64,000 nt of DNA from an uncultured Clostridia bacterium (GTDB taxonomy: Bacteria > Bacillota > Clostridia > Oscillospirales > Acutalibacteraceae). Location of the stretch: the NCBI GenBank assembly GCA_945912145.1, contig CAMEBF010000009.1:1-64000 (forward strand). The letters run 5' to 3'. Numbering within the stretch: the first letter of the stretch is position 1; each line of letters begins with the position of its first letter. The notes under the pieces were generated by a model that worked only from the letters and a program-made list of their open reading frames with translations, was not told the origin of the DNA and made no database searches. Shown piece after piece: positions 56,083 to 64,000 of this stretch. Position numbers and translations under genes: made by a program.

Positions 56083-58025
56083 ACGACCGCCTCCTCTTCA
56101 TCATCTTCGGAAAGCTGTGAAGCGACGATACTCCGATACACTTCGCAGTTTTCGAGCAGTTCTTCATGCGTGCCGATCCCGACCGCTTCGCCGTCGTCCA
56201 TGACAATGATCCGGTCAGCGTTAATAACCGTGCCGACGCGCTGCGCGACGAGAATGATATTGGTATCGGGCAGATTTTCTTTCAGGGAAGCGCGCAGTCT
56301 CGCGTCTGTCGCAAGGTCAAGCGCGGAAAAGCTGTCATCAAAAATGCAGATTTCGGCATTTTTCACGATGGCGCGAGCTATTGCCAGACGCTGTTTCTGA
56401 CCGCCGGAATAGTTTTTGCCTGCCTGCGAAACAAAGCTGTCGATGCCGTCGGTCATACTGCTGACAAAGGTTTTTGCCTGCGCGATCTCCACGGCGCGCC
56501 ACACTTCGGCGTCCGTCGCGTCGGGATTGCCGAAGCGCACGTTATCGGCGATACTGCCGCTGAACAGATAGCTCTGCTGCGGCACATAGGCGATGCGTTT
56601 ATGCAGTTCAGAGAGCGACATATCGCGGATATCCACGCCGTCCACCAGAATCTGACCGTCCGTCACATCGTAAAGACGCGGGATCAGATTGACAAGAGAG
56701 GACTTGCCGCTGCCGGTGATGCCGATGATAGCGGTCACTTCGCCGGGATGGGAGACAAAGCTGATGTCATGCACGGCGTCCTTGTCCGTCTTTTTCTTTT
56801 TGCTTTCGTCTTCCATCGGAGCCGGTTTCGGGTCTTCCTTCTTTTCGGGAAGAGGGGTTCCGTTCTTTTCGGCCTCGGCTCTCGCTGCAGCCTCCTGCTT
56901 TGCACGGTTTTCGGCGTTCTTCTGCTGCAATTTCATGAGTAGCTTCGAGGGCTTCTTTTTCGGCTCCTCCTCTGCCTTGTAGCGGAACGAAACTTGTTTA
57001 AATTCCACGGTGCCTTTCATGGATTCATCCGGTTCCACCGGATTCTCCGATTCCTTGATCTCGGGAACCGCGTCGAGGATCTCATTGATACGCTTGGAGG
57101 AAACGGACGCTTTCGGGAACGAAACGACAATCGTCATGACCGTTCCGAGCGCACCGATAATCAGCGTAAAATAAGAGATGAACATATACATATTGGGAAT
57201 GGTATCGAGAATCGCCTGCTTCGACATCCCCGGTGCCGCCGCATCGTTGACGCACATATAGATGATGTAACAGATCAGCGAATACAGACCGATCGTCAGA
57301 ATCGGGATCAGCGCGGCGATGATGCGGTTGGCTTTCAGGCTCAGTCTCGTCAACTTCTGATTGCTCTCGTCAAAGCGTTCGTCCTCATACGCGGTCTTAT
57401 TGAATGCCCGAACAACGCGGATACCGCCGATCTTGCCACGGAGAATGAAGTTGATCCGGTCGAGCAGCTTCTGGATTTTGGAGAACATCGGCATGATAAA
57501 GATCAGAATCAGAATCACAATCACCAGCAGTGCGGGAATCACGGCGAAGACGAGCTTCAGGAGCTTGGGGTTGACCGAATACGCCATCACAAAGCCGCCG
57601 ATGAGCATGATCGGAACCGGCAGAATGGATTTGAGCGAATTGAGAATGACGTCGTGCACCTGACGGACGTCGTTGGTGGTTCTTGTCATCAGCGAGGAAA
57701 CGCCGATTTTATCCACGTCACACTGTGACAGGTGAGAGACTTTTGTAAAAACCTCGTTACGGATATGCATCGCGTAATTGACGGAGGTCTTCGTGGAAAA
57801 ATAGGTGTTCAGCAACGACATCGCCACGCCTAAAAGCGTCATCAGCAGCATGATACCGCCGTAATAGATGATCTTACTCATATCCTTGGCGATAATACCC
57901 TCACTGAGAATGTACTTAGTATAAATGGGGATCAGAATCTCCAGAACGGCGGTCACGGCAGAAAAAAGGATCGCCAGAATCAGCGAGAAGCGATAGGGTT
58001 TGAGCATCTTGAGAATTCTTTTCAT
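56079..58025 (-). CDS. ABC exporter half-transporter (degenerate ATPase), pair B
   Basis: 648 residues from the ATG at 58025 (GGAAGTG upstream). After six membrane helices, an inserted Lys/Glu/Ala-rich coiled segment (about 365-435) interrupts the start of the ABC domain. Walker A is GITGSGKSS, signature YSGGQ, and Walker B ends IFDDSFSALD, an Asp replacing the catalytic Glu. It forms a heterodimer with the downstream gene. Confidence 0.86.
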   Translation of the reverse strand: MKRILKMLKPYRFSLILAILFSAVTAVLEILIPIYTKYILSEGIIAKDMSKIIYYGGIMLLMTLLGVAMSLLNTYFSTKTSVNYAMHIRNEVFTKVSHLSQCDVDKIGVSSLMTRTTNDVRQVHDVILNSLKSILPVPIMLIGGFVMAYSVNPKLLKLVFAVIPALLVIVILILIFIMPMFSKIQKLLDRINFILRGKIGGIRVVRAFNKTAYEDERFDESNQKLTRLSLKANRIIAALIPILTIGLYSLICYIIYMCVNDAAAPGMSKQAILDTIPNMYMFISYFTLIIGALGTVMTIVVSFPKASVSSKRINEILDAVPEIKESENPVEPDESMKGTVEFKQVSFRYKAEEEPKKKPSKLLMKLQQKNAENRAKQEAAARAEAEKNGTPLPEKKEDPKPAPMEDESKKKKTDKDAVHDISFVSHPGEVTAIIGITGSGKSSLVNLIPRLYDVTDGQILVDGVDIRDMSLSELHKRIAYVPQQSYLFSGSIADNVRFGNPDATDAEVWRAVEIAQAKTFVSSMTDGIDSFVSQAGKNYSGGQKQRLAIARAIVKNAEICIFDDSFSALDLATDARLRASLKENLPDTNIILVAQRVGTVINADRIIVMDDGEAVGIGTHEELLENCEVYRSIVASQLSEDDEEEAVV

Positions 58026-58103
58026 TTTGTCACTTCCGGTAAAAAAATGGAACAATACGCTATTTAGCATTATAGCATATTGTTCCGTATTATTCAAGTA
58101 GAA

Positions 58104-60068
58104 TTATTCGAGCTCAAACGCGCCGGTGTAGAGCTGATAATACTTACCGTGTTCGGCAATGAGCTTTTCATGACTGCCGCGCTCAATGATGCGACCGTGC
58201 TCGAGCACCATGATGACATCGGAGTTCCGGACGGTCGAGAGACGGTGCGCAATGACGAATACCGTGCGGCCTTTCATCAGGGCGTCCATACCGCGCTGGA
58301 CAATGGCTTCTGTTCGCGTATCGATGGAGGACGTCGCTTCGTCGAGAATCATTACAGGCGGATCGGCGACCGCAGCTCTCGCGATGGAAATGAGCTGCCG
58401 CTGTCCCTGCGACAGACCGCTGCCGTCTCCCTCTAAAACGGTCTGATAGCCGTTGGGGAGCATCCGGATAAAGCCGTCGGCATTGGCGAGCTTTGCCGCT
58501 TCGATGCATTCTTCATCCGTCGCATCGAGCTTGCCGTAGCGGATATTATCCATGACCGTTCCCGTAAACAGGTTGACGTCCTGCAGGACGATGCCCATCG
58601 AACGGCGCAGATCGGCCTTTTTGATCTTATTGATGTTGATGCCGTCATAACGGATTTTGCCGTCGGCGATATCGTAAAAACGGTTAATCAGGTTGGTAAT
58701 GGTCGTCTTACCGGCTCCCGTCGCGCCGACAAACGCGACCTTCTGTCCGGGTTCGGCGTACAGGGAAATATTATGCAGAACAGGTTTGCCCTCTTCATAG
58801 GCAAAGTCCACATCGTCGAGCACAACGTTCCCACGCAAGGGCGTATAGGTGACGGTGCCGTCCCCGTGAGGGTGCTTCCACGCCCATTCGCCGGTTCTTT
58901 TTTCCGATTCGCACACTTCGCCCTTTTCGTTATACCGCGCGTTGACAAGCGTCACATAGCCGTCGTCCGTTTCCGGCGTTTCGTCGATCAGGGAGAAAAT
59001 GCGCTCTGCGCCTGCCATCGCCATCGCGATGGAGTTGATCTGCTGAGAGACTTGCGAAATCGGATGCACAAAGCTGCGCGACAGCGTCAGGAACGAAGCG
59101 ATCATACCGAGCGTCAGCGTATTCATGCCGGTCAGGGACAGATTCGGCACGCCTCGGATCGCCAGAACACCGCCGAGAATCGCGATCGCGACATAGAGCA
59201 CATAACCGAGGTTGTTCATCACGGGGCCGACGATGTTGCCGTAGGTGTTCGCCGTCGTCATATTGTGGCAAAGCTCCTCGTTGCGCTTGTCAAATTCCTC
59301 TTTCGCCTTCTCTTCATGGCAAAAGACCTTGATGACCTTCTGACCGTTGACCATCTCTTCAATATAGCCGTTGACGTCGGCGACGGAACGCTGCTGACGG
59401 ACGAAATACGTACTGCTCTTGCCGCCGATGAAGCCGATGACGCGCAGCACGATCACCAGGAACAGCAGGACAAACAACGTCAGCCAGACGCTCTGCCGGA
59501 GCATAGAAAAGAAGATCGCGATAATCGTCACAACGGACATGATTGCCTGCGGTACGCTCTGCGAGAGCATCTGACGCAGACTGTCTGTATCGTTGGTGTA
59601 AAAGCTCATGACGTTGCCGAAATCGTGCGTATCGAAATACTTGATGGGAAGCGTCTGCATATGGGCGAACATCGCATCACGGATTTTTTTCAGAATGCCC
59701 TGCGAAACGGACGCCATAATGCGGTTATAGAACATTCCCGACAGCGCGCCGACCACATAAATGCACGCCATTTTGGCAAGCGCGATAAAGAGATCCCGGA
59801 AGCCGTCGGCGTTATTGGCCGTCAGCAGCGGCGTGATATAGTCGTCAATCAGCGTCTCAAGGAAGAGCGACGAGAGCACGCTTGCCAGCGAGGACATCAG
59901 AATGAACACGAACACGAAGACCATATGGATTTTATACTGCCCGAAATAGCTGAGCAGCCGCTTGATGGTGGTCTTGCTGATTTTGACATTCGGTCTGGCC
60001 GGTGTGCCGCCTTTCGGTCCGGGGCCTTTCATGGGAGGCATGGGGGACTGATTCTTCTTTTCACTCAT
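58104..60068 (-). CDS. ABC exporter half-transporter (canonical ATPase), pair A
   Basis: 654 residues from the ATG at 60068 (AAGGAGG upstream). A Pro/Gly-rich N-terminus (MPPMKGPGPKGG) is followed by six membrane helices, then an ABC domain with Walker A GATGAGKTT, signature LSQGQ and Walker B MILDEATSSID. Its start overlaps the previous gene by 8 bp. It is the catalytic half of pair A. Confidence 0.88.
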   Translation of the reverse strand: MSEKKNQSPMPPMKGPGPKGGTPARPNVKISKTTIKRLLSYFGQYKIHMVFVFVFILMSSLASVLSSLFLETLIDDYITPLLTANNADGFRDLFIALAKMACIYVVGALSGMFYNRIMASVSQGILKKIRDAMFAHMQTLPIKYFDTHDFGNVMSFYTNDTDSLRQMLSQSVPQAIMSVVTIIAIFFSMLRQSVWLTLFVLLFLVIVLRVIGFIGGKSSTYFVRQQRSVADVNGYIEEMVNGQKVIKVFCHEEKAKEEFDKRNEELCHNMTTANTYGNIVGPVMNNLGYVLYVAIAILGGVLAIRGVPNLSLTGMNTLTLGMIASFLTLSRSFVHPISQVSQQINSIAMAMAGAERIFSLIDETPETDDGYVTLVNARYNEKGEVCESEKRTGEWAWKHPHGDGTVTYTPLRGNVVLDDVDFAYEEGKPVLHNISLYAEPGQKVAFVGATGAGKTTITNLINRFYDIADGKIRYDGININKIKKADLRRSMGIVLQDVNLFTGTVMDNIRYGKLDATDEECIEAAKLANADGFIRMLPNGYQTVLEGDGSGLSQGQRQLISIARAAVADPPVMILDEATSSIDTRTEAIVQRGMDALMKGRTVFVIAHRLSTVRNSDVIMVLEHGRIIERGSHEKLIAEHGKYYQLYTGAFELE

Positions 60069-61803
60069 CGTCCTCGCCTCCTTTTTGCTGTGATTCATAT
60101 ACCTCGCGGTAAATTGCGTTACGCGAGAGCAATTCTTCATGCGTGCCGGCGTCGTCGATTTTACCGTCGTTCAGCACGATGATCTTGTCGGCGTCCTGCA
60201 CGGAGGAAACGCGCTGCGCAATGATGATTTTCGTCGTGTCGGGAATCTCCTCGCGGAACGCCTTACGGATCATGGCGTCGGTCTTGGTATCGACCGCGCT
60301 TGTCGAGTCGTCGAGGATCAGAATCTTCGGCTTTTTCAGAAGCGCTCTGGCAATGCAGAGTCTCTGCTTCTGACCGCCGGAAACATTCGCGCCGCCCTGT
60401 TCAATATAGGTATCGTAGCCGTCGGGGAACTGCTCGATAAACTCCGAAGCCTGCGCTAACTGACAGACATGGCGGATCTCTTCATCCGTCGCGTCCTCCT
60501 TGCCCCAGCGGAGATTTTCCTTGATCGTGCCGGAGAACAGCACGTTCTTTTGCAGCACCATCGCCACTTCGCTTCGCAGCGTCTCAAGATCGTAATCTCG
60601 AACGTCCACACCGCCAACCCTGACGCTGCCGTTCGATACGTCATACAAACGCGGAATCAGCTGCACAAAAGTAGATTTTGAAGAACCCGTACCGCCGATG
60701 ATGCCGACGGTCTCGCCGGAACGAATTGCGATATTGACATGATCAAGACAGAGCTTATCGGCATTTTTCGCATAAGAGAAATTGACGTTCTCAAACGAAA
60801 CGGAGCCGTCCTTCACCTGCATAACCGGGTGGTCGTTATTGGCGATATTGGTTTTTTCATTGAGAATCTCCACGATTCTTTCGCCGCTGGCTTTCGCCAT
60901 TGTCATCATGACGAAGATCATCGCGAGGAACATTAAGCTCGAGAGAATCTGCACCGTATAGGTGAACAGGCTCATCAGTTCGCCTGTTGTCAGCTCCGTA
61001 CCGCCGGAATTGACAATCATTTTCGCACCGAACCAGGAAATCAGGATTGTCGCGCCGTAAATGCTCATCTGCATCAGTGGCATACCGAACGCGATCAGCT
61101 TTTCCGCACGGGTGAAATTCGCATAAATATCCTGCGAAATGCCGTTGAATTTCTCGATCTCATGATCTTCGCGGATATAGGATTTGACGACGCGGATCCC
61201 GCGCACGTTTTCCTCGACCACGGCATTGAGTTTATCGTAAATCTTGAAAACCTTCTGAAACAGCGGATAGGCCTTCGTGAGAATCAGGCAGAGTCCAAGA
61301 ACGATCAGCGGCACGAAAATCAGGAAAACCGACGCCAGTTTCGCGTTGATGCGGAACGCAAAAATAAAGCTGAACACAAACAGCATCGGGCTTCTGACCG
61401 CCATGCGGATGATCATCATAAACGCCATCTGCACGTTGTTGACGTCGGTCGTCAGGCGGGTCACGATGCTGGCCGTCGAAAATTTATCGATATTGGAAAA
61501 CGAAAACGTCTGCACATTGTAGAACATATCATGGCGCAGATTTTTCGCAAAGCCCGCACTGGCCACGGCGCAGGTACGGCCGGCCGCCGTTCCGAAAAAC
61601 ATCGAAATCAGCGCACACACAAGCAGAATCACGCCCATTTTAATGACATAATTCATACTGCCGCCGGTGATGCCGTTGTCGATCAGCTCCGCCATCAGCA
61701 TCGGGATGAGAACCTCCATCACCACTTCGCCGATGACGAAAACAGGCGTCAGGATTGTGTCTCTTTTATACTCGCGGACGCATTGCATCAGCCGTTTTAT
61801 CAT
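60061..61803 (-). CDS. ABC exporter half-transporter (degenerate ATPase), pair A
   Basis: 580 residues with six membrane helices. Walker A reads GGTGSSKST (Ser for the usual Gly), signature VSGGQ, and Walker B LILDDSTSAVD, again Asp in the catalytic Glu place. It is the non-canonical partner of the next gene. It lies 4 bp after the MarR-type regulator gene. Confidence 0.88.
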   Translation of the reverse strand: MIKRLMQCVREYKRDTILTPVFVIGEVVMEVLIPMLMAELIDNGITGGSMNYVIKMGVILLVCALISMFFGTAAGRTCAVASAGFAKNLRHDMFYNVQTFSFSNIDKFSTASIVTRLTTDVNNVQMAFMMIIRMAVRSPMLFVFSFIFAFRINAKLASVFLIFVPLIVLGLCLILTKAYPLFQKVFKIYDKLNAVVEENVRGIRVVKSYIREDHEIEKFNGISQDIYANFTRAEKLIAFGMPLMQMSIYGATILISWFGAKMIVNSGGTELTTGELMSLFTYTVQILSSLMFLAMIFVMMTMAKASGERIVEILNEKTNIANNDHPVMQVKDGSVSFENVNFSYAKNADKLCLDHVNIAIRSGETVGIIGGTGSSKSTFVQLIPRLYDVSNGSVRVGGVDVRDYDLETLRSEVAMVLQKNVLFSGTIKENLRWGKEDATDEEIRHVCQLAQASEFIEQFPDGYDTYIEQGGANVSGGQKQRLCIARALLKKPKILILDDSTSAVDTKTDAMIRKAFREEIPDTTKIIIAQRVSSVQDADKIIVLNDGKIDDAGTHEELLSRNAIYREVYESQQKGGEDDE

Positions 61804-61807
61804 ACTA

Positions 61808-62299
61808 TCACTCTTCCTCTCCGATTCTGAAGCAACAGGGCTCCTCGCCCGTGTCCTTCTGTGTATTTTTTAAATTTTGTTTCATGCGGCAGACATACTC
61901 CCGCAGTTTCGCTTTCTCTTCCTCGGAAAATCCCTGCATCAGCACCTTGTCCACCGTCTCATGATCTTCTTTCATGATAGCCAAAAGCTCGCGTGATTTC
62001 TCCGTCAGCGAGAGCTTTTTGAGCCTTGCGTCATACTCGACGGGTGAACGCTCGATCAGCCCTTTCCGAACCATCAGATTCACGACCTTGGAAACAGTGG
62101 AACGGGTGATCCCGAACTTTTCCTCCAGGTCGCGCTGAAAAATCTCTTTCCCCTCCTGATGCTCGATCAGCCCTAAAATCCAGACGTTCGTGCCGGTGAC
62201 ACTATCGATCATTTTTTTATGACTGTTCTGTTCAATAAAACGCATCGTCATATTGGCAAGAGAATGGATTTCCATGCCGATGTAATGCTTTTCTTCCAA
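61808..62299 (-). CDS. MarR-family regulator of the exporter operon
   Basis: 163 residues from a TTG start at 62299 (GGAG eight bases upstream); a further in-frame TTG at 62332 lies in the operator. IFQRDLEEKFGITRSTVSKVVNLMVRKGLIER is the winged HTH (here spanning about 65-96) with the DARLKKLSLTEKS wing. It heads the four-gene ABC operon and probably represses it, released by a transported compound. Confidence 0.85.
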   Translation of the reverse strand: MEEKHYIGMEIHSLANMTMRFIEQNSHKKMIDSVTGTNVWILGLIEHQEGKEIFQRDLEEKFGITRSTVSKVVNLMVRKGLIERSPVEYDARLKKLSLTEKSRELLAIMKEDHETVDKVLMQGFSEEEKAKLREYVCRMKQNLKNTQKDTGEEPCCFRIGEEE

Positions 62300-62319
62300 G
62301 TCATCATCTCCAAAAACAA

Positions 62320-62378
62320 TGTCGAATATCAAACTGTCCGATATTCAACATTATAGCACATTCTATTCGGAAAGTCAA
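62320..62378 (-). promoter_or_regulatory. MarR operon promoter and operator
   Basis: Promoter TTGACT (62373-62378), 17 bp, TATAAT (62350-62355). The inverted repeat TGTCGAATATC (62320-62330) / GATATTCAACA (62340-62350), one mismatch in 11, overlaps the transcription start. That is a fitting site for autoregulation. Confidence 0.75.
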
Positions 62379-62401
62379 CCGGTTCGACTCCATACAAAGA
62401 A

Positions 62402-62428
62402 AAACCGCCGTAAAAGATACAGCGGTTT
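62402..62428 (-). terminator. Terminator of the exported-protein gene
   Basis: AAACCGC, 13-nt loop, GCGGTTT, followed on the minus strand by TTCTTTG. Confidence 0.6.
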
Positions 62429-62451
62429 GCAGTCTGTTTTTTTGGAAACAA

Positions 62452-63504
62452 TCACCAAACGATGTTGGTGTAAGACGTATTGCTGACGAGGGTCGCGTCA
62501 AGGTCGGTCGTGACGATGCTGATTTTGGCGCTCTTGAGGATCATATGTGCGTAGACGTAGGTCTGATAGCTGACGAGCTTTCCGGACGGTGAAATCACCG
62601 CTTCGGCGTAACAGCCGGAGTATGAGACCGCTACATTCGCACGATCCACCGTCGCGCCCATATCGGGTGCATAGACGTTCATGACGTCGTCCACCGTCAT
62701 AAACTGGAAGATCTTGCCGAACGGGCCGCCGGTATCGGGATTGGTAACGTCCGCCATCGTGATGCGCACAACGGAATTGCCGTTCGCGTCGGTCGTATGC
62801 GTCAGGGACTGCACATCGCTCATCGTCAAAGCGGAAACGTACGACGCACCGTCGGGAGAAACGACCTTGACGGCGGAAGCGGTATCGCCTTTCGTCACAT
62901 CGGTCTTGACGGTTTCGTCGGACAGGTATTTATCCTTCGCCACAGAAACATAGGACTGCGCGAGCCTGTTGGAAAGCTGAATATCCTCCGTCTTGGTCTG
63001 TTTGGATTTCGTAAAGGACGGGCCGTCCGTCTTGAGCTGATTGACGGCATTATTGAACAGCGTGAGCCATTCAGCGTCCTCTTGCGTCAAAGGAACGTTC
63101 GCAGCCGGTTGCTGCGACACATTCGCATTCTGCCCGGGTGTCGCGGAAGACGTACCACCGGCAGTGTTCTGCTGCGGTGTCCCGACGGCATTTCCCTCGG
63201 CGGCAATCGGTGCTGCCGTCGTCGTTTCGGCGGCGGACTGCGGCTGCTTTGCGCGGGAAGCTGCACCAGCCATGCCGATGATCGAAACGCACAGCAGGCA
63301 AGCGCTTACGGCGATAATCGCAATCAGAATCGCTCTTGTTTTCGATTCCGGCGAAGCGGGCTTCTTCTCATTTTTGTTTTTTTGCTTTTTCTCTTTTTTC
63401 GTTTTTTTCTCGTTGATCTTTTTCTCTGCGTCCGGCGTTTCGTCATTCTGCGGCGCATCGGTGGTTGACTCTTCCGCTATCGTGTTTTTCGGTTTCTGCT
63501 CCAT
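62452..63504 (-). CDS. Membrane-anchored extracytoplasmic protein of unknown function
   Basis: 350 residues. The N-terminal ~55 are extremely Lys/Glu-rich and cytoplasmic, followed by one membrane helix (about 57-81). A Ser/Thr/Gln/Ala-rich linker (~85-140) leads to a globular external domain with repeated VSPDGASY / ISPSGKLVSY elements. This topology is typical of anchored surface proteins. No enzymatic motif is recognised. It is monocistronic. Confidence 0.65.
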   Translation of the reverse strand: MEQKPKNTIAEESTTDAPQNDETPDAEKKINEKKTKKEKKQKNKNEKKPASPESKTRAILIAIIAVSACLLCVSIIGMAGAASRAKQPQSAAETTTAAPIAAEGNAVGTPQQNTAGGTSSATPGQNANVSQQPAANVPLTQEDAEWLTLFNNAVNQLKTDGPSFTKSKQTKTEDIQLSNRLAQSYVSVAKDKYLSDETVKTDVTKGDTASAVKVVSPDGASYVSALTMSDVQSLTHTTDANGNSVVRITMADVTNPDTGGPFGKIFQFMTVDDVMNVYAPDMGATVDRANVAVSYSGCYAEAVISPSGKLVSYQTYVYAHMILKSAKISIVTTDLDATLVSNTSYTNIVW

Positions 63505-63621
63505 TACAATCCCTCACATTCTTCTCTTTTCATTATTCTACCATACAAAACTCCATTTGTAAATCATAAAAATTAAAATTCCATACGAAAAATTTAACAG
63601 GCGCATAGTCACAAAAAAATG

Positions 63622-63651
63622 AAAAAGCCACGGATAACTCCGCAGCTTTTT
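63622..63651. terminator. Terminator-like hairpin in the last intergenic region
   Basis: AAAAAGC...GGA-TAAC-TCC...GCTTTTT, an imperfect palindrome with T-tracts on both strands. The rest of 63505-63813 is AT-rich; a TATAAT on the minus strand near 63708 may belong to the exported-protein gene. Confidence 0.45.
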
Positions 63652-63813
63652 CGGGGAAGAGAAAATAAAATGAAAAGGAATTTTTGAAATACAAGCTATG
63701 TTTGTATTATAGCCGATACTTTTTTGCATTTCTGTACCGTTTTATGAAGTTACTGTTAACATTTTGCAGCAAATTACTACAATTTTATGACATAAACGAT
63801 TTTTGTCACCATA

Positions 63814-64000
63814 TTATTCCATATTAACAGTTTCTTTTTCATAATAGGAAATGTATTTATCCTGATAATAGTTCTCGGGATGGTATTCGACGCTGCCGTC
63901 GGGCTGATACCGGATGATCGTACAGCCGCGCTGCGCACCCTGCTTGTATATGCCGATATACGCCAGATAGTCTACGCTCATGCCGTAGGTCAGATCGATT
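63814..64000 (-). CDS. 3' end of an unidentified gene
   Basis: An open frame enters at the window edge and stops with TAA at 63814. The last ~61 residues include YGMSVDYLAYIGIYKQGAQR and end YYEKETVNME. It is Tyr-rich, with no recognised family. Only the C-terminus is visible. Confidence 0.6.
   Translation of the reverse strand, partial: IDLTYGMSVDYLAYIGIYKQGAQRGCTIIRYQPDGSVEYHPENYYQDKYISYYEKETVNME

Noticed and set aside
58773..60182. 469-codon plus-strand frame opposite the ABC exporter genes
   Set aside because: His/Arg/Asp-rich composition typical of the complement of membrane-protein codons; no promoter or ribosome site.

Overview
The window is chromosomal DNA from a spore-forming member of the Clostridia, probably Oscillospiraceae/Ruminococcus-like. 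Evidence: GC near 45-50 %, strong AAGGAGG ribosome sites, gpr and spoIIP next to rpsT, ECF-type cobalamin uptake, a DUF6440 gene and a dockerin-type motif. About half of it (1 to ~33.9 kb) is one end of a siphophage-type prophage. The rest is host chromosome.

Prophage, read from its integrase end: a tyrosine integrase (32617-33804) lies beside a tRNA-Gly(CCC) gene (33949-34022), the probable attachment site. Two plus-strand genes between repressor and integrase look like lysogenic cargo: a membrane-anchored GIY-YIG nuclease with a DUF4041-like coiled coil (SNIPE-like) and a secreted dockerin-motif protein. A CI/S24 repressor and a Cro-like regulator face each other over an operator region built on TCGCAT/ATGCGA palindromes. 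On the minus strand come excisionase-like and HTH genes, replication and recombination genes (AAA ATPase, SSB-like DUF669, ERCC4 nuclease, replisome organizer with an 11-bp-phased iteron-like array, DnaB), a CysH-like enzyme and small phage proteins including a frameshifted Lar gene.

The most striking feature follows at 17311-20700: csf1, a cas11-like gene, csf2/cas7, csf3/cas5 and a second, cysH-like gene, overlapping or nearly abutting. This is the composition and order of a type IV-B CRISPR-Cas locus, with no array, Cas6 or DinG visible. It sits between the early genes and an ArpU-like late regulator. The late operon then runs from terminase to tail (17-0 kb): TerS, TerL, portal, a MuF head protein with a C-terminal ADP-ribosyltransferase domain plus a Cys-rich partner, scaffold, capsid, connectors, tail tube, chaperones, tape measure, and tail fibres with BspA-like repeats cut by the window edge. 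Lysis genes and the far att site lie outside.

Host side (34-64 kb): a PurF homologue lacking the nucleophilic Cys; a nitroreductase-like gene; a 445-bp non-coding mosaic of hairpins; gpr-spoIIP; rpsT; patatin, PlsC-like and acyl-CoA-synthetase-like genes; a compact candidate type I toxin-antitoxin locus (43.9-44.2 kb); a cobalamin-riboswitch-controlled operon of ECF transporter and DUF4430/beta-propeller exported proteins; a GH29 fucosidase; a PI-PLC-like enzyme; a YbaK-like editing protein; and a MarR-led operon of four half-size ABC exporters forming two probable heterodimers. A secreted protein of unknown function and the 3' end of another gene close the window.
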